Positions 1 to 5,406 of a stretch of DNA of 5,746 bases are shown here, piece after piece. Position 1 is the first letter of the stretch; each line of letters starts with the position of its first letter. The DNA comes from Actinomycetota bacterium (GTDB lineage Bacteria; Actinomycetota; Thermoleophilia; Solirubrobacterales; Solirubrobacteraceae). The notes under the pieces were generated by a model. That model did not search any database. It saw nothing but the letters and a program-made list of their open reading frames with translations, and was not told the origin of the DNA. The stretch is taken from contig WLNX01000116.1 in NCBI GenBank assembly GCA_009699565.1, forward strand, positions 1 to 5,746. Reading direction: 5' to 3'. The translations under genes and the position numbers were made by a program.

Positions 1-1
1 C

Positions 2-808
2 GGGCTGCGCGAGGGCGAGGTGACGATCGGTGAGCAGTTGCTCGAAACGATCATCTGCGAATACACGCGCGAGGCCGGAGTTCGCGGCCTTGAACGGGAA
101 CTGGGGACGCTGCTGCGAAAGACGGCTACCTCGGTTGCGACGGCAGACGACGGCGAGAAGGTTGAACTGACGCTGGAGATGATTCGCGAGGCGCTCGGTC
201 GCCAGAAGGTCTTCTCCGAATCGGCCGCGCGAACCGCGGTCCCAGGAGTGGCGACAGGCCTTGCCGTTACCGGCGCAGGAGGCGACGTCCTCTTCGTTGA
301 GGCAAGCGCGATGGACTCCGGCGGAAGTGGGCAGCTCACGCTGACCGGGCAGCTCGGCGACGTGATGAAGGAGTCGGCGCAGATTGCTCTTACCTACGTC
401 AGGGCCCACGCTGACGAGCTGGGGATCGCCTCTGACGCGTTCGAGAAGCGCGAGTTCCACCTCCACGTCCCCGCCGGGGCGACACCAAAGGACGGCCCGA
501 GCGCCGGCATCGCGATGACGACGGCGCTCGTCTCGCTGCTGACCGGACGCGCGGTTCGCCACGACGTCGGGATGACCGGCGAGGTGACGCTCCAGGGGCG
601 CGTGCTGCCGATCGGCGGCCTCAAGCAGAAGGCGCTGGCAGCGCACGCCGCCGGCCTGACCGATGTGATCCTTCCCGAACGCAACCGCGGCGACCTTGAC
701 GACATCCCCGAGGAGATCCGCGAGCAGATGGCTTTCCACCCGGTGATGACGATCGACGAAGTGCTGGAACTGGCGCTTGAACCGGCCGTCAAGGCCGCGA
801 AACTCTAG
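2..808 (+). CDS. lon: ATP-dependent protease Lon, C-terminal part (5' end outside window)
   Basis: This is the end of Lon, the cytoplasmic ATP-dependent serine protease that degrades misfolded and regulatory proteins. The frame is open from base 2, so the N-terminal substrate-binding domain and most of the AAA+ module lie outside the window. Visible first is the end of the AAA+ lid (YTREAGVRGLERELGTLLRK), then the proteolytic domain starting near RPGVATGLA-like text (VPGVATGLAVTGAGGDVLFVEA). The Ser-Lys dyad is intact: the nucleophile is in PKDGPSAG (Ser codon 500-502) and the general-base lysine is the second Lys of GGLKQK (codon 629-631), 43 residues later as in E. coli Lon (S679/K722). It ends normally at TAG after MTIDEVLELALEP. 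The GTG/ATG-like codons near base 20 are internal and not a start. The family call is very secure. Confidence 0.97.
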   Translation, partial: GLREGEVTIGEQLLETIICEYTREAGVRGLERELGTLLRKTATSVATADDGEKVELTLEMIREALGRQKVFSESAARTAVPGVATGLAVTGAGGDVLFVEASAMDSGGSGQLTLTGQLGDVMKESAQIALTYVRAHADELGIASDAFEKREFHLHVPAGATPKDGPSAGIAMTTALVSLLTGRAVRHDVGMTGEVTLQGRVLPIGGLKQKALAAHAAGLTDVILPERNRGDLDDIPEEIREQMAFHPVMTIDEVLELALEPAVKAAKL

Positions 809-810
809 AA

Positions 811-842
811 CTACCCAACCTGCCGCACGGGGGTAGGGTTGG
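811..842 (+). other. Two mutually exclusive short inverted repeats after lon; possible weak terminator
   Basis: CTACCC (811-816) can pair with GGGTAG (831-836), or CCAACC (815-820) can pair with GGTTGG (837-842). The arms overlap, so only one hairpin can form at a time. Stems are 6 bp with 14-16 nt loops and there is no T tract, so this is a poor intrinsic terminator. The 3' arm also contains the putative -10 box of the next gene. It may be chance in G/C-rich DNA. Confidence 0.25.
834..839 (+). promoter_or_regulatory. Putative -10 box TAGGGT for a leaderless methyltransferase transcript
   Basis: TAGGGT fits the TANNNT -10 pattern of actinobacterial housekeeping promoters. Seven bases (840-846) separate it from the GTG at 847, so the predicted transcription start falls on or next to the start codon, as in leaderless mRNAs. 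No convincing -35 box is visible. The same bases contain AGGG (835-838), which could instead act as a Shine-Dalgarno 8 nt before GTG if transcription comes from lon. Confidence 0.45.
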
Positions 843-846
843 CGTC

Positions 847-1587
847 GTGACCGGCGACAACTCGATCAATCCGCTGATGGCGGATCAGCTCGACCAGCAG
901 ACCGAGAACTGGGGACCTGACTTCTTCTGGCACCGCGTGCGCTGGAAGGCGGTCCGCGAGCAGCTTCCAGCCACAGGCAGCTTCGGACTAATAGACGTTG
1001 GCGCGGGCGCCGGCTTCGCAGGCGAGTACCTCGAGCGGGACTTCCCCACGGCCTCGTACTCGTTCGTCGAGCCGCTGGAGACGCTGGAGAGAAGGCTTGA
1101 AGCCCGTTGGGGCGAGCAGGCGAACCTCAAGGATGCTCCATCCTTCGGCGCTTGCGACTTCGTCTGCATGCTCGATGTTCTCGAACACATCGAAGACGAC
1201 CAAGCGTTTCTGGGCGAGTTGGCGACGAAGATGAAGAGCGGAGACAGGCTGATCATCCTGGTCCCGGCGCTGCAGTCGCTTTGGTCGAAATGGGACGAGC
1301 TCTACGGCCACTTTCGCCGCTACGACAAGAGGATGATCAAAGAACTAATCGCGCCGCTGCCGTTTGAAATTCGCGAGCAGGGATACCTCTTCCCGGAGAT
1401 GCTGCCGGCCGCATGGCTGCGCAGGCGCCGCAGCCGCGAGTCCGCGGACCGTGCCGACGGCGACCTACCTCCCTCAATATCACCAGCGCTGAACCTGGCG
1501 CTGTTCGCGCTTAGCTCGCTCACGCTGCGACTGAGGAACGTCTCGCCGCGCGGCACCTCGCTGCTCGCCGTTCTCGAGAAGAGCTGA
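847..1587 (+). CDS. Class I SAM-dependent methyltransferase, substrate unknown
   Basis: This is a 246-residue cytoplasmic methyltransferase with a Rossmann-like fold. Motif I, DVGAGAG, lies at residues 50-56. The acidic residue ending strand 2, which normally binds the ribose of S-adenosylmethionine, is E75 in FVEP. Motif IV-like LDVLEHIED is at 109-117 and the post-strand-5 block with the GHFRRYDK signature is at 154-161. That G-H-x-R-R-Y block is typical of type-11/12/23 methyltransferases found among polysaccharide and glycolipid genes. The C-terminus has a hydrophobic stretch (about 213-228) that could sit on the membrane. The start is GTG 847, 38 bases after lon, chosen because it gives a full N-terminus and has a -10 box or AGGG just upstream. 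The nearby sugar epimerase and glycosyltransferases suggest a sugar or lipid-linked glycan substrate, but the sequence does not fix this. Confidence 0.88.
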   Translation: MTGDNSINPLMADQLDQQTENWGPDFFWHRVRWKAVREQLPATGSFGLIDVGAGAGFAGEYLERDFPTASYSFVEPLETLERRLEARWGEQANLKDAPSFGACDFVCMLDVLEHIEDDQAFLGELATKMKSGDRLIILVPALQSLWSKWDELYGHFRRYDKRMIKELIAPLPFEIREQGYLFPEMLPAAWLRRRRSRESADRADGDLPPSISPALNLALFALSSLTLRLRNVSPRGTSLLAVLEKS

Positions 1588-1652
1588 GCGACGGATGCAG
1601 GAAATCCCTGCAAAGCGGCGAAATCTTAAAGGTTGGACTTACGTCCGCGGCG

Positions 1653-1838
1653 TTGGTCATTGTTCTGCACGTGGCGATCGACCGACAGGTGATCTACGCG
1701 AGCAGCATCTCGCGGCGAGAGGTTCGCAGGCGCCAGGCGCGTCGCCGCGGCGAACTGCTTGGACCGAGGCTGGCGCTGGTCGCGGCATGCGGTGCAGGCT
1801 TCTCGGTGCTTGTGATCGTCGTTCAGCAAGTGCTCTAA
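1653..1838 (+). CDS. Possible small two-helix membrane protein, start unclear
   Basis: A frame ending at TAA 1836-1838 encodes a plausible small membrane protein. The first hydrophobic stretch is VGLTSAALVIVLHVAI (about 1632-1679), followed by a very basic loop (SRREVRRRQARRRGELL) and a second hydrophobic stretch (LALVAACGAGFSVLVIVVQQVL). The basic loop predicts both ends outside and the loop in the cytoplasm. Codon third positions are G/C-rich from about 1640 on, as in the real genes. The only standard start is TTG 1653, which cuts into the first helix and has no Shine-Dalgarno. The frame stays open upstream to a stop at 1512 with no ATG, GTG or TTG. ATG 1595 lies in another frame and would join only through a +1 shift near CTTAAAG (1625-1631). 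It could be a frameshifted gene, a rare-start gene, or chance. I recognise no family. Confidence 0.35.
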   Translation: MVIVLHVAIDRQVIYASSISRREVRRRQARRRGELLGPRLALVAACGAGFSVLVIVVQQVL

Positions 1839-1877
1839 GGGCGGACGCAGTCGCGCTCCCGGCGCTGCGGCGTGCGC

Positions 1878-1883
1878 TACTGT
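1878..1883 (+). promoter_or_regulatory. Putative -10 box TACTGT upstream of the epimerase
   Basis: TACTGT matches TANNNT and lies 7 bases before GTG 1891, the same geometry as the box before the methyltransferase. Transcription would begin around 1890. This allows either a leaderless start at GTG 1891 or a roughly 30-base leader carrying the GGAG at 1912-1915 and the ATG at 1921. No clear -35 box is seen at the expected distance. Confidence 0.45.
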
Positions 1884-1911
1884 CGCGCCCGTGAGAGACG
1901 GCGAGCAGACC

Positions 1912-1915
1912 GGAG
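1912..1915 (+). promoter_or_regulatory. Shine-Dalgarno GGAG deciding the epimerase start
   Basis: GGAG is followed by 5 bases and then ATG 1921. It favours ATG 1921 over the upstream in-frame GTG 1891. The protein then begins MRLLITGGAGFVG, placing the nucleotide-binding loop at the extreme N-terminus as is usual for extended SDR epimerases. Confidence 0.6.
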
Positions 1916-1920
1916 CGCGA

Positions 1921-2994
1921 ATGCGGCTGCTGATAACCGGCGGAGCCGGCTTTGTGGGATCGAACCTCGCATGCCAGATGGCGGCCAAGCACCCGGACTG
2001 GTCGATCACGGCGGTGGACAATCTCCACCGCGACGGCAGCAAACTGAACCTGCCGAGGATCGAGCGGGCGGGCGTTCGCTTTGTCAACGCCGACGTGCGC
2101 GACCGCGAAGCGCTGCTGGAGCTTGAACCGTTTGACGCGCTGCTGGAGTGCTCGGCCGAGCCGTCGGTGATGGCCGGGATCGACGGCGAAACGGGCTACG
2201 CCTTCGAGTCAAACGTCGTTGGCGCCTACAACTGCCTTGAACTGGCTCGCCGCGACGGAGCGCAGTTCATCTTTCTGTCGACCAGCCGCGTCTACCCGGT
2301 GGCGGCTCTGGCGGCGCTCCAAACCGAAGAGCACCCGACCAGATTCGCTCTCTCCAAGCTCCAGCAGACAGCCGGCGCATCCGAGGCCGGAATCAGCGAG
2401 GCTTTCCCGCTGGACGGGGCGCGGACGCTCTACGGAGCGACGAAGCTCTCTGCCGAGCTGCTGATCGCCGAGTACGCGGAGATGTTTGGCATGAAGACGA
2501 CGATCAACCGCTGCGGGGTGATCGCCGGGCCTTGGCAGATGGGCAAGGCGGACCAGGGCGTGTTCGCGTATTGGATGCTCGCGCACCACTTCAAGCTGCC
2601 ACTCGGCTATATCGGATTCGGTGGAAGCGGCAGGCAGGTGCGCGACCTGCTCCACGTCGACGACCTGGTAGAGCTCGTCGATGACCAGCTGACGCGGCCG
2701 GACGACTGGGCCGGCGTCTGCGCCAACGTCGGCGGCGGCCTAGAAGTCAGCCTCTCGCTGCTGGAGGCGACCGAGCTCTGCCGCGAGATCACGGGCAACA
2801 AGATCGAGGTCGAGCAGACCGCCGACGAGCGGCCCGGAGACGTCCCGATCTACGTCTCCGACTGCTCGAAGCTGTTCGGACTGACCGACTGGCGTCCGCG
2901 GCGCGATGCGCGCACAGCGCTTGAAGACATCGGCCGTTGGATCGGCGAAAACGAAGACGACCTGCGTTCGGCGCTGATCGACGGCGCGAACTGA
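1921..2994 (+). CDS. NAD-dependent sugar-nucleotide epimerase, CDP-paratose/tyvelose 2-epimerase-like
   Basis: This 357-residue cytoplasmic extended-SDR enzyme is of the length usual for the family. The NAD-binding loop GGAGFVG is at residues 7-13, and D33 of VDNL at the end of strand 2 should hold the adenosine ribose. The catalytic block STSRVY is at 120-125, with the active Tyr171 and Lys175 in YGATK. The DNLxRxGSxxNLPR text (33-46), the RCGVIAGPWQMGKADQG segment and GRQVRDLLHVDDLVELV (238-252) resemble CDP-paratose 2-epimerase (RfbE) rather than GalE or RmlB. The start could instead be a leaderless GTG at 1891, adding ten residues. It should change the stereochemistry of an NDP-linked sugar, but the base and the sugar cannot be read from the sequence. 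A truncated relative lies at the right end of the window on the other strand. Its stop abuts the stop of the convergent membrane-protein gene. Confidence 0.88.
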   Translation: MRLLITGGAGFVGSNLACQMAAKHPDWSITAVDNLHRDGSKLNLPRIERAGVRFVNADVRDREALLELEPFDALLECSAEPSVMAGIDGETGYAFESNVVGAYNCLELARRDGAQFIFLSTSRVYPVAALAALQTEEHPTRFALSKLQQTAGASEAGISEAFPLDGARTLYGATKLSAELLIAEYAEMFGMKTTINRCGVIAGPWQMGKADQGVFAYWMLAHHFKLPLGYIGFGGSGRQVRDLLHVDDLVELVDDQLTRPDDWAGVCANVGGGLEVSLSLLEATELCREITGNKIEVEQTADERPGDVPIYVSDCSKLFGLTDWRPRRDARTALEDIGRWIGENEDDLRSALIDGAN

Positions 2995-4653
2995 TTAGCG
3001 CTGACAGAGCCTGAGCAGCGCACCGGGCTGCAGCCGCACGGCCCAGTCGGCCCCGACTGCGTCTGCTGCAGCGCTGATCCTGCTCGCGGAACCCGAAGGC
3101 AACGTAAAGCTCGGCTGCGGTGGGAACCCGGCGGCAAACCGGCGCAGGTAGACCGGTACCGAATAGGCCGACTGCGCGATCAACGAACGGCCCGGCGCGA
3201 GCGCAACGTCGACCGCTGCACCCGGGGCCCGAGGCCTGATGGCGAGGCAGGCCCCAGCGCGCCCGACCCGGGCCGAGCGAACGGCCAGGACCCGGGGAGT
3301 TTCGCCGCCAAGGCGCACCGCACGAGAGATGCCAACCTGGCCTGCGCGAATCAGAACCGAGTCGGCCACCTCGCGCTGCACCGGCGATCCGCCCTGCAGA
3401 CGATCGGCATCCAGCGCGATCGTGCCGAAGTCACGCTGCGCAACGGACGCTCCACCAGCCGATATCTGCGGATTGGTCCGCGGCGCCGGGCGGAATTCCG
3501 GCGCAACACCGTCAACGAGCGTGAGCGCTCCAAGGCTGGCGCGAAGATTGTCGGCTACGTCGCGCTGACCCGAGGCAAAGCTGCCAAGCAGCGCGTAGTT
3601 TGAAAGCCCAGCCGCGAGCAGGAGGGCAATCGCGACAGGCGCAGCCCGCGTGCTCAACCGATGGCCGCGGCACAGCTCGGCGACAACGAGGACGACAAGC
3701 ACTGCGCCCGGGTAGATGTAGCGCGGAGTGGTCGGGGGAGTGATGCCGATCCGCGTCAGCGCCGTGAGAGCCCACAATCCGAGCGCGGCGAGCACCAACG
3801 CGATCAGCCACTTAAGCGATCCTCGCGGCGCGGCGAGCCGGTAGATCACGGCGGCACCGAGCACCAGCAGCAGCGGCCGGCCGTAGGCGATCCCAAGACC
3901 GGTCAATCCGCCGACAGCGCTGGACCCGAGTTCGGCGACAAAGAGCGGCAGCTGCGGAAGGTTTGAGGGTTGCGCGTCACTGACGCCGTAGACGAGGTAC
4001 CAGGCTGCAAACAGCACCACCGGAATCAGGACCACCCAAGCGCGCTTCCAGCGGCGCTCGTCGGATCCGACGACGACCGCGGCGGCGATCACAAAGGGAA
4101 TCCCGATCGCCGCAGATGCCAGCGCCCCGGCCAGACACAGCGACGCCACCAGGTCGCCGCCGCGGTCGTCGCGGTCGAGTGCGACGAGCATCCAGACGCC
4201 AAATGCGACCGACATCAGGAAGGAGATCTGAAAGGTCCAAATCAGGTCATCGGAGGCGGCGAAGCAGAACAGTACGAAGCCGGCGGCGACGGCCGCTCCA
4301 AGCTCGCCAATCCGCCGCTTTGCGAAGACGAAGACTCCGCCGCCCACAAGCAGGTGGAGCGCCAGCAGCGCAGCGCTGAAGACCCAGTGGTGCGTTATTC
4401 CGGCGACTGAGAGCAGCAGCTTGTAGAGGAGCAGCGGAGCGACTACGAGATGCCCGTTGTGGGCATCGAGAAGCACATTGGCGGCCAGCCCCCGGCGACC
4501 GATGATGAAATCCCACTCGTCGAACCATGCCAGCGTGCCCCGTGACTGGTGGATCACCGCGACCGACGCAAGCACCATCGCCGCGAGCAGAAGGGCCGCC
4601 GCCCAGCGCGACGTCGACGCCGCCGGGGCGGCCTGCTCAGTTTCTGATGTCAT
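2995..4653 (-). CDS. Multi-pass GT-C-like membrane protein, putative lipid-linked sugar transferase
   Basis: This 552-residue inner-membrane protein has about ten to twelve hydrophobic helices spread over residues 17-358, followed by a roughly 190-residue C-terminal domain predicted to be outside the membrane. After helix 1 comes FDEWDF (44-49) and then HNGH (65-68). An acidic motif plus a histidine motif in the first external loop is the arrangement of GT-C enzymes that use polyprenyl-phosphate sugars, and D45/E46/D48 are candidate catalytic or metal-binding residues. Further blocks are WTFQISF (139-145) and PRYIYPG (310-316). I chose ATG 4653, not the longer in-frame ATG at 4716, because GAAGGG lies 7 bases before it and the longer form would overlap the upstream gene by 80 bases. 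As called, it overlaps the GT2 gene by 17 bases, implying coupling. The GT-C role is inferred from topology and motifs. An uncharacterised polymer or transport role is possible. Confidence 0.75.
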   Translation of the reverse strand: MTSETEQAAPAASTSRWAAALLLAAMVLASVAVIHQSRGTLAWFDEWDFIIGRRGLAANVLLDAHNGHLVVAPLLLYKLLLSVAGITHHWVFSAALLALHLLVGGGVFVFAKRRIGELGAAVAAGFVLFCFAASDDLIWTFQISFLMSVAFGVWMLVALDRDDRGGDLVASLCLAGALASAAIGIPFVIAAAVVVGSDERRWKRAWVVLIPVVLFAAWYLVYGVSDAQPSNLPQLPLFVAELGSSAVGGLTGLGIAYGRPLLLVLGAAVIYRLAAPRGSLKWLIALVLAALGLWALTALTRIGITPPTTPRYIYPGAVLVVLVVAELCRGHRLSTRAAPVAIALLLAAGLSNYALLGSFASGQRDVADNLRASLGALTLVDGVAPEFRPAPRTNPQISAGGASVAQRDFGTIALDADRLQGGSPVQREVADSVLIRAGQVGISRAVRLGGETPRVLAVRSARVGRAGACLAIRPRAPGAAVDVALAPGRSLIAQSAYSVPVYLRRFAAGFPPQPSFTLPSGSASRISAAADAVGADWAVRLQPGALLRLCQR

Positions 4654-5398
4654 CGGACGACCCTTCGTCCGGCCGCCTGTAGTCGCCGCGCGAGAGGTGG
4701 TGCTCGAAGAAAACATAGAGCACGATGAACAGGTACCGGCTGCCCATCTCCTGAAGGCTGAGCTTGGAGCTGCCGGCCTTGCGGTTGCGCCAGCGGATCG
4801 GCGTCACCTCGTAGCTGTGACCTCGGACGATCGCCTTGAGCGGCAGTTCCACGGTCAGGTTGAAGTGGTGCGACAGCAGCGGCTGGACATTCTCGATCAC
4901 CTCACGCCGGTAGGCCTTGAAGGCGTTGGTCGTGTCGTTGTAGCCGTGGGCGAAAAGGACCCGGATGCCAAAGTTGACGACGCGATTAATCACTAGCTTA
5001 AACCAGGGATAGTCCTCCACAGACGAGCCCTTGATGAACCGCGACCCGAAGGCGCAGTCAACGCCCGAGTCGAGGATTCGGTAGTAGGTGACGAGGTCGT
5101 CGGGGTCGTCGGAGAGGTCGGCCATCATCACGGCGACCGCATCCCCGCTGAACCGCTCCAAGCCGGCCCGAACTGCGAATCCAAAGCCGTTCCGGAACGG
5201 CGACCGCAGATAGATGACGCCAGGGTCCTGCGCAGCGATCGCCTTCACCGTCTCGGCGGTTGCGTCGGTCGAGCCGTCGTCAACGACAATGATCTCGCGG
5301 TCGATCCCCTCTTCGTCGAGTCTCGCGGCGACAGTGGCAACGGTCTCGGCGATAGACCCCTCCTCGTTGCGGGCCGGGATTACAACTGAGAGCTTCAT
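4637..5398 (-). CDS. Family 2 glycosyltransferase, polyprenyl-phosphate sugar synthase type
   Basis: This 253-residue GT-A-fold enzyme resembles dolichol-phosphate mannose synthase. It begins directly with the fold (KLSVVIPARNEEGSI). The nucleotide-binding VVDDGSTD is at 38-45, the metal region is MADLSDDP at 92-99, GSRF is at 118-121, and NDTTNAFKAYRR (154-165) and RWRNRKAGSSKL (202-213) are typical of enzymes loading a sugar onto a polyprenyl phosphate. The usual first Asp of the DxD is Met92 here, with D94, D97 and D98 retained. There is no C-terminal transmembrane domain, only a short hydrophobic stretch (YLFIVLYVFF, 222-231) and a charged tail, so it is probably peripheral on the cytoplasmic membrane face. 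The start ATG 5398 has GGAG 4 bases upstream and overlaps the preceding stop as ATGA. It probably makes the donor for the downstream GT-C-like protein. The sugar is unknown. Confidence 0.9.
   Translation of the reverse strand: MKLSVVIPARNEEGSIAETVATVAARLDEEGIDREIIVVDDGSTDATAETVKAIAAQDPGVIYLRSPFRNGFGFAVRAGLERFSGDAVAVMMADLSDDPDDLVTYYRILDSGVDCAFGSRFIKGSSVEDYPWFKLVINRVVNFGIRVLFAHGYNDTTNAFKAYRREVIENVQPLLSHHFNLTVELPLKAIVRGHSYEVTPIRWRNRKAGSSKLSLQEMGSRYLFIVLYVFFEHHLSRGDYRRPDEGSSDDIRN
4661..4666 (-). promoter_or_regulatory. Shine-Dalgarno GAAGGG deciding the membrane-protein start
   Basis: On the minus strand GAAGGG lies 7 bases before ATG 4653, inside the last codons of the GT2 gene. It supports ATG 4653 over the in-frame ATG at 4716 and suggests that translation of the two genes is coupled. 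Confidence 0.65.
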
Positions 5399-5406
5399 TG
5401 CGCTCC
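5395..5406 (-). promoter_or_regulatory. Stop-start overlap ATGA with GGAG for the GT2 gene
   Basis: The epimerase TGA (5397-5395) and the GT2 ATG (5398-5396) share bases. GGAG (5406-5403) sits 4 bases before the ATG, within the end of the epimerase gene. This is a standard arrangement for translational coupling and shows the two genes share a transcript. Confidence 0.75.

Noticed and set aside
394..792. 132-residue open frame on the minus strand inside lon
   Set aside because: It lies opposite the conserved Lon protease domain, and its Ser/Arg/Pro-rich text is what reversed high-GC coding DNA gives. No domain or start signal is visible.
1623..1628. Minus-strand TAAGAT resembling a -10 box in the AT-richer patch near 1600-1640
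   Set aside because: No minus-strand gene lies downstream of it and no -35 partner is visible, so it is probably a chance match.
1595..1894. 99-residue plus-strand frame from ATG 1595 read without a shift
   Set aside because: Beyond the first dozen residues it is low-complexity Arg/Ala/Gly text, and it runs across the epimerase promoter and GTG 1891. Only its start is of interest, as a possible partner of the two-helix frame.
1626..2087. 153-residue minus-strand frame across the gap and the epimerase 5' end
   Set aside because: It overlaps the Rossmann-fold coding sequence and has Arg/Ala/Pro-rich text without recognisable motifs, consistent with a shadow frame.
2972..3079. GCGCTGA repeated three times around the convergent junction
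   Set aside because: Seven-base matches are expected by chance in GC-rich coding DNA, and spacing is irregular.
3970..4410. 146-residue plus-strand frame opposite the membrane-protein gene
   Set aside because: Its charged, His/Gln/Asp-rich text is the complement of hydrophobic codons of the real gene. No motif or promoter was seen.
4654..4716. 21-residue N-terminal extension of the membrane protein from ATG 4716
   Set aside because: It would overlap the GT2 gene by 80 bases and adds a Thr/Arg-rich stretch unlike a membrane-protein N-terminus. ATG 4653 has GAAGGG at good spacing.
4457..4996. 179-residue plus-strand frame opposite the GT2/membrane-protein junction
   Set aside because: Both minus-strand genes there have strong family motifs and start signals, so this is the complement of real coding sequence.
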